Source: Candidatus Zixiibacteriota bacterium (GTDB lineage Bacteria > Zixibacteria > MSB-5A5 > SM1-73). From it: DNA of 6,289 nt. Each line of letters begins with the position of its first letter. The first letter of the stretch is position 1. The notes under the pieces are model-generated. The model saw nothing but the letters and a program-made list of their open reading frames with translations. It had not been told where the DNA came from and searched no databases. The DNA is taken from the NCBI GenBank assembly GCA_023129805.1, contig JAGMBK010000101.1, positions 1 through 6,289 on the forward strand, given 5' to 3'. This document shows, one piece after another, positions 4,927-6,289 of this stretch. A program made the position numbers and the translations under genes.

Positions 4927-6289
4927 ATGTTGACTCAAACTGAACCGGTCAAAATTTTAGTGGTGGATGATGAGGAGATCATGCTAAAGCTGGCCTGCGA
5001 CGCCCTGCGAAGCCAGGGACATCAGGTGAGCGGGGCTTCCAGAGCTTTGGAGGCTCTGGATAAGTTGAAGCAGGAAAAGTTCGATTTCATCCTCACCGAC
5101 ATAAAGATGCCGGAGATGGATGGGATGGAACTGATTCAGGCCGCCCATCAGATAGATCCCTCCATGGGTGCCATCTTCATGACCGGATATGCCAGCCTGG
5201 ATAGCGCCAAAAGGGCAATCCAGGAGGGAGCCTACGATTACATCCTCAAGCCTTTCGATCTTCAGGAGATAAGAAGTGCAGTAGCTGGCGCCATCCAGAA
5301 AAGAAGCCAGAGCCTGGAAGACGGTAGAAGAAAAGGAATTTCTCAACTATTCGATTTGAACCAAATCCTGTATACCGCTGGCGATAAAAAGAGCTTGCTG
5401 AAGTTATCCCTGGGATTCGCTTTGATGCAGAGCCGGCTGAAGAGCGGAATCCTTCTCCACTGGGAGCAAAAAGACCAAGAGCTTGAGATCTTTCGAGCGA
5501 AAGATCTGGAACAGAGTCTCTTTGTAGAAACGACCACAAAGATCAACGTAAGACTGATGGCAGAATGGTCCAAGCTGAAGGAGACTCTTCAGATCAAGAG
5601 CTTGAGTCAATATCCCTTATTCTCACAGCTTAAAGACCTGCTTGCGGATTCTTCTGTCCTGGATGGTTTTTTAGAACCGGATGGAGAGGCGATTCTGATC
5701 CCCTTAAGAAAAGCTGATACTGCGTACGGAATCATAGCCTTGAAAAAAACTCTCAAGGATCCAAAGCTTTCAGAAGAGGATTTAAAGCTTTTGGCCATCT
5801 TGGGGATTCAAACTGCCATCTCTTTGGTAAACTTAACCTTACTGATAGAAACGGAGAATTCATATGAGGAACTGCAGAATCTCCAGGAGCAGATAATCAG
5901 GCTGGAGAAGATAGCTACTCAGGGAAGAATCTCTGCGGAGATCGGACATGAACTGAATAATTATCTGACTGTGATCATGGGCAACTTTCAGATACTGGAA
6001 ATGAAGATAGGTAAAGGAGAATTGCAATCCTTCAATAAGCAACTGGATACCATCTCCACCAATCTGGAGAGGATAAGAAGATTCGCGGAAGGACTTTTAG
6101 ATTTTTCCACCCTGAAGGCAGAAAAGGTCAAATGTGACGTCAATGAATTGATTGAAAAAACTCTAACTTTTATAAAACCCCAGAATACCTTCAAAAACAT
6201 ATCTTTTATCACTGAGCTGAAACCGAATCTTCCTCACCTGATAGTGGACCCAGGTCAGATACAACAGGTGCTTTACAATCTTTTGAATA
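4927..6289 (+). CDS. Hybrid histidine kinase, REC-GAF-HisKA-HATPase (3' end cut by the right edge)
   Basis: The frame stays open from ATG 4927 to the window end, 454 codons plus one base. Residues 8-125 are a receiver domain with acidic pair D14/D15, acceptor D58 (TDIKMPEMDG), switch T86 (FMTGYAS) and K108 (LKPFDL), all intact. Residues about 136-310 look like a divergent GAF domain, best seen in AILIPLRKADTAYGIIALKK (255-274) and SEEDLKLLAILGIQTAISL (282-300). A short coiled coil follows, then a HisKA box with acceptor H341 in AEIGHELNNYLTVIMGN; the usual Pro after HELNN is Tyr. The sequence ends in the N-box (QVLYNLLN), so ATP-binding motifs G1 and G2 are not visible. There is no membrane segment or signal peptide, so it is cytoplasmic. 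AGGAGA lies nine bases before the ATG, and the gene follows the stand-alone receiver in the same operon. Its receiver could accept phosphate from the membrane kinase upstream, and its GAF could add a cytoplasmic input. Confidence 0.94.
   Translation, partial: MLTQTEPVKILVVDDEEIMLKLACDALRSQGHQVSGASRALEALDKLKQEKFDFILTDIKMPEMDGMELIQAAHQIDPSMGAIFMTGYASLDSAKRAIQEGAYDYILKPFDLQEIRSAVAGAIQKRSQSLEDGRRKGISQLFDLNQILYTAGDKKSLLKLSLGFALMQSRLKSGILLHWEQKDQELEIFRAKDLEQSLFVETTTKINVRLMAEWSKLKETLQIKSLSQYPLFSQLKDLLADSSVLDGFLEPDGEAILIPLRKADTAYGIIALKKTLKDPKLSEEDLKLLAILGIQTAISLVNLTLLIETENSYEELQNLQEQIIRLEKIATQGRISAEIGHELNNYLTVIMGNFQILEMKIGKGELQSFNKQLDTISTNLERIRRFAEGLLDFSTLKAEKVKCDVNELIEKTLTFIKPQNTFKNISFITELKPNLPHLIVDPGQIQQVLYNLLN

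Noticed and set aside
4984..5610. Several overlapping minus-strand frames opposite the hybrid kinase
   Set aside because: The plus strand carries continuous REC, GAF and HisKA coding up to the edge; the reverse frames overlap each other and show nothing recognisable.

Overview
The window reads as ordinary chromosomal DNA of moderate, roughly mid-40s GC content (judged by eye) from a Gram-negative-type bacterium. The evidence for an outer-membrane or periplasmic lifestyle is a secreted substrate-binding protein paired with a membrane histidine kinase. The DNA polymerase III delta' subunit carries an extra segment beginning FPVPSAK between its zinc-binding Cys cluster and the rest of the AAA+ core. 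I associate such a segment with delta' of Bacteroidetes and related candidate phyla (FCB-type lineages). This placement is a low-confidence inference.

Layout: (1) positions 1-1334, minus strand, a housekeeping operon: holB (delta' clamp-loader subunit) followed by the 5' end of a PSP1-domain gene (RicT/YaaT type) that runs off the left edge. (2) positions 1335-1846, a 512-base non-coding divergent region with a perfect-to-near-perfect hairpin repeat, short direct repeats, A-tracts and two tiny leader ORFs; it should hold the promoters of both flanking operons. (3) positions 1847-6289, plus strand, a signalling operon: a periplasmic ABC_sub_bind-family binding protein, a HAMP histidine kinase whose GTG start overlaps the binding-protein stop by 4 bases, a stand-alone receiver protein, and a cytoplasmic REC-GAF-HisKA hybrid kinase that is cut by the right edge before its ATP-binding motifs are complete.

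How the genes work together (inference): the binding protein is encoded without any permease or ATPase, but tightly coupled to the kinase, so it probably presents a ligand to the kinase's periplasmic domain rather than feeding a transporter. The kinase could then phosphorylate the stand-alone receiver and/or the receiver of the hybrid kinase, giving a branched or sequential phosphorelay. No DNA-binding output domain is visible; it probably lies beyond the right edge or elsewhere.

The main oddities are the stand-alone receiver, which has Asp in place of the conserved switch Thr/Ser; the HELNNY variant of the HELNNP H-box in the hybrid kinase; and the fact that the receiver and the hybrid kinase lie in the same reading frame, separated by a single TGA and five sense codons. 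I did not see a mobile element, CRISPR array, tRNA or rRNA. I do not find a convincing wholly new system; the signalling operon is an unusual arrangement of known parts.
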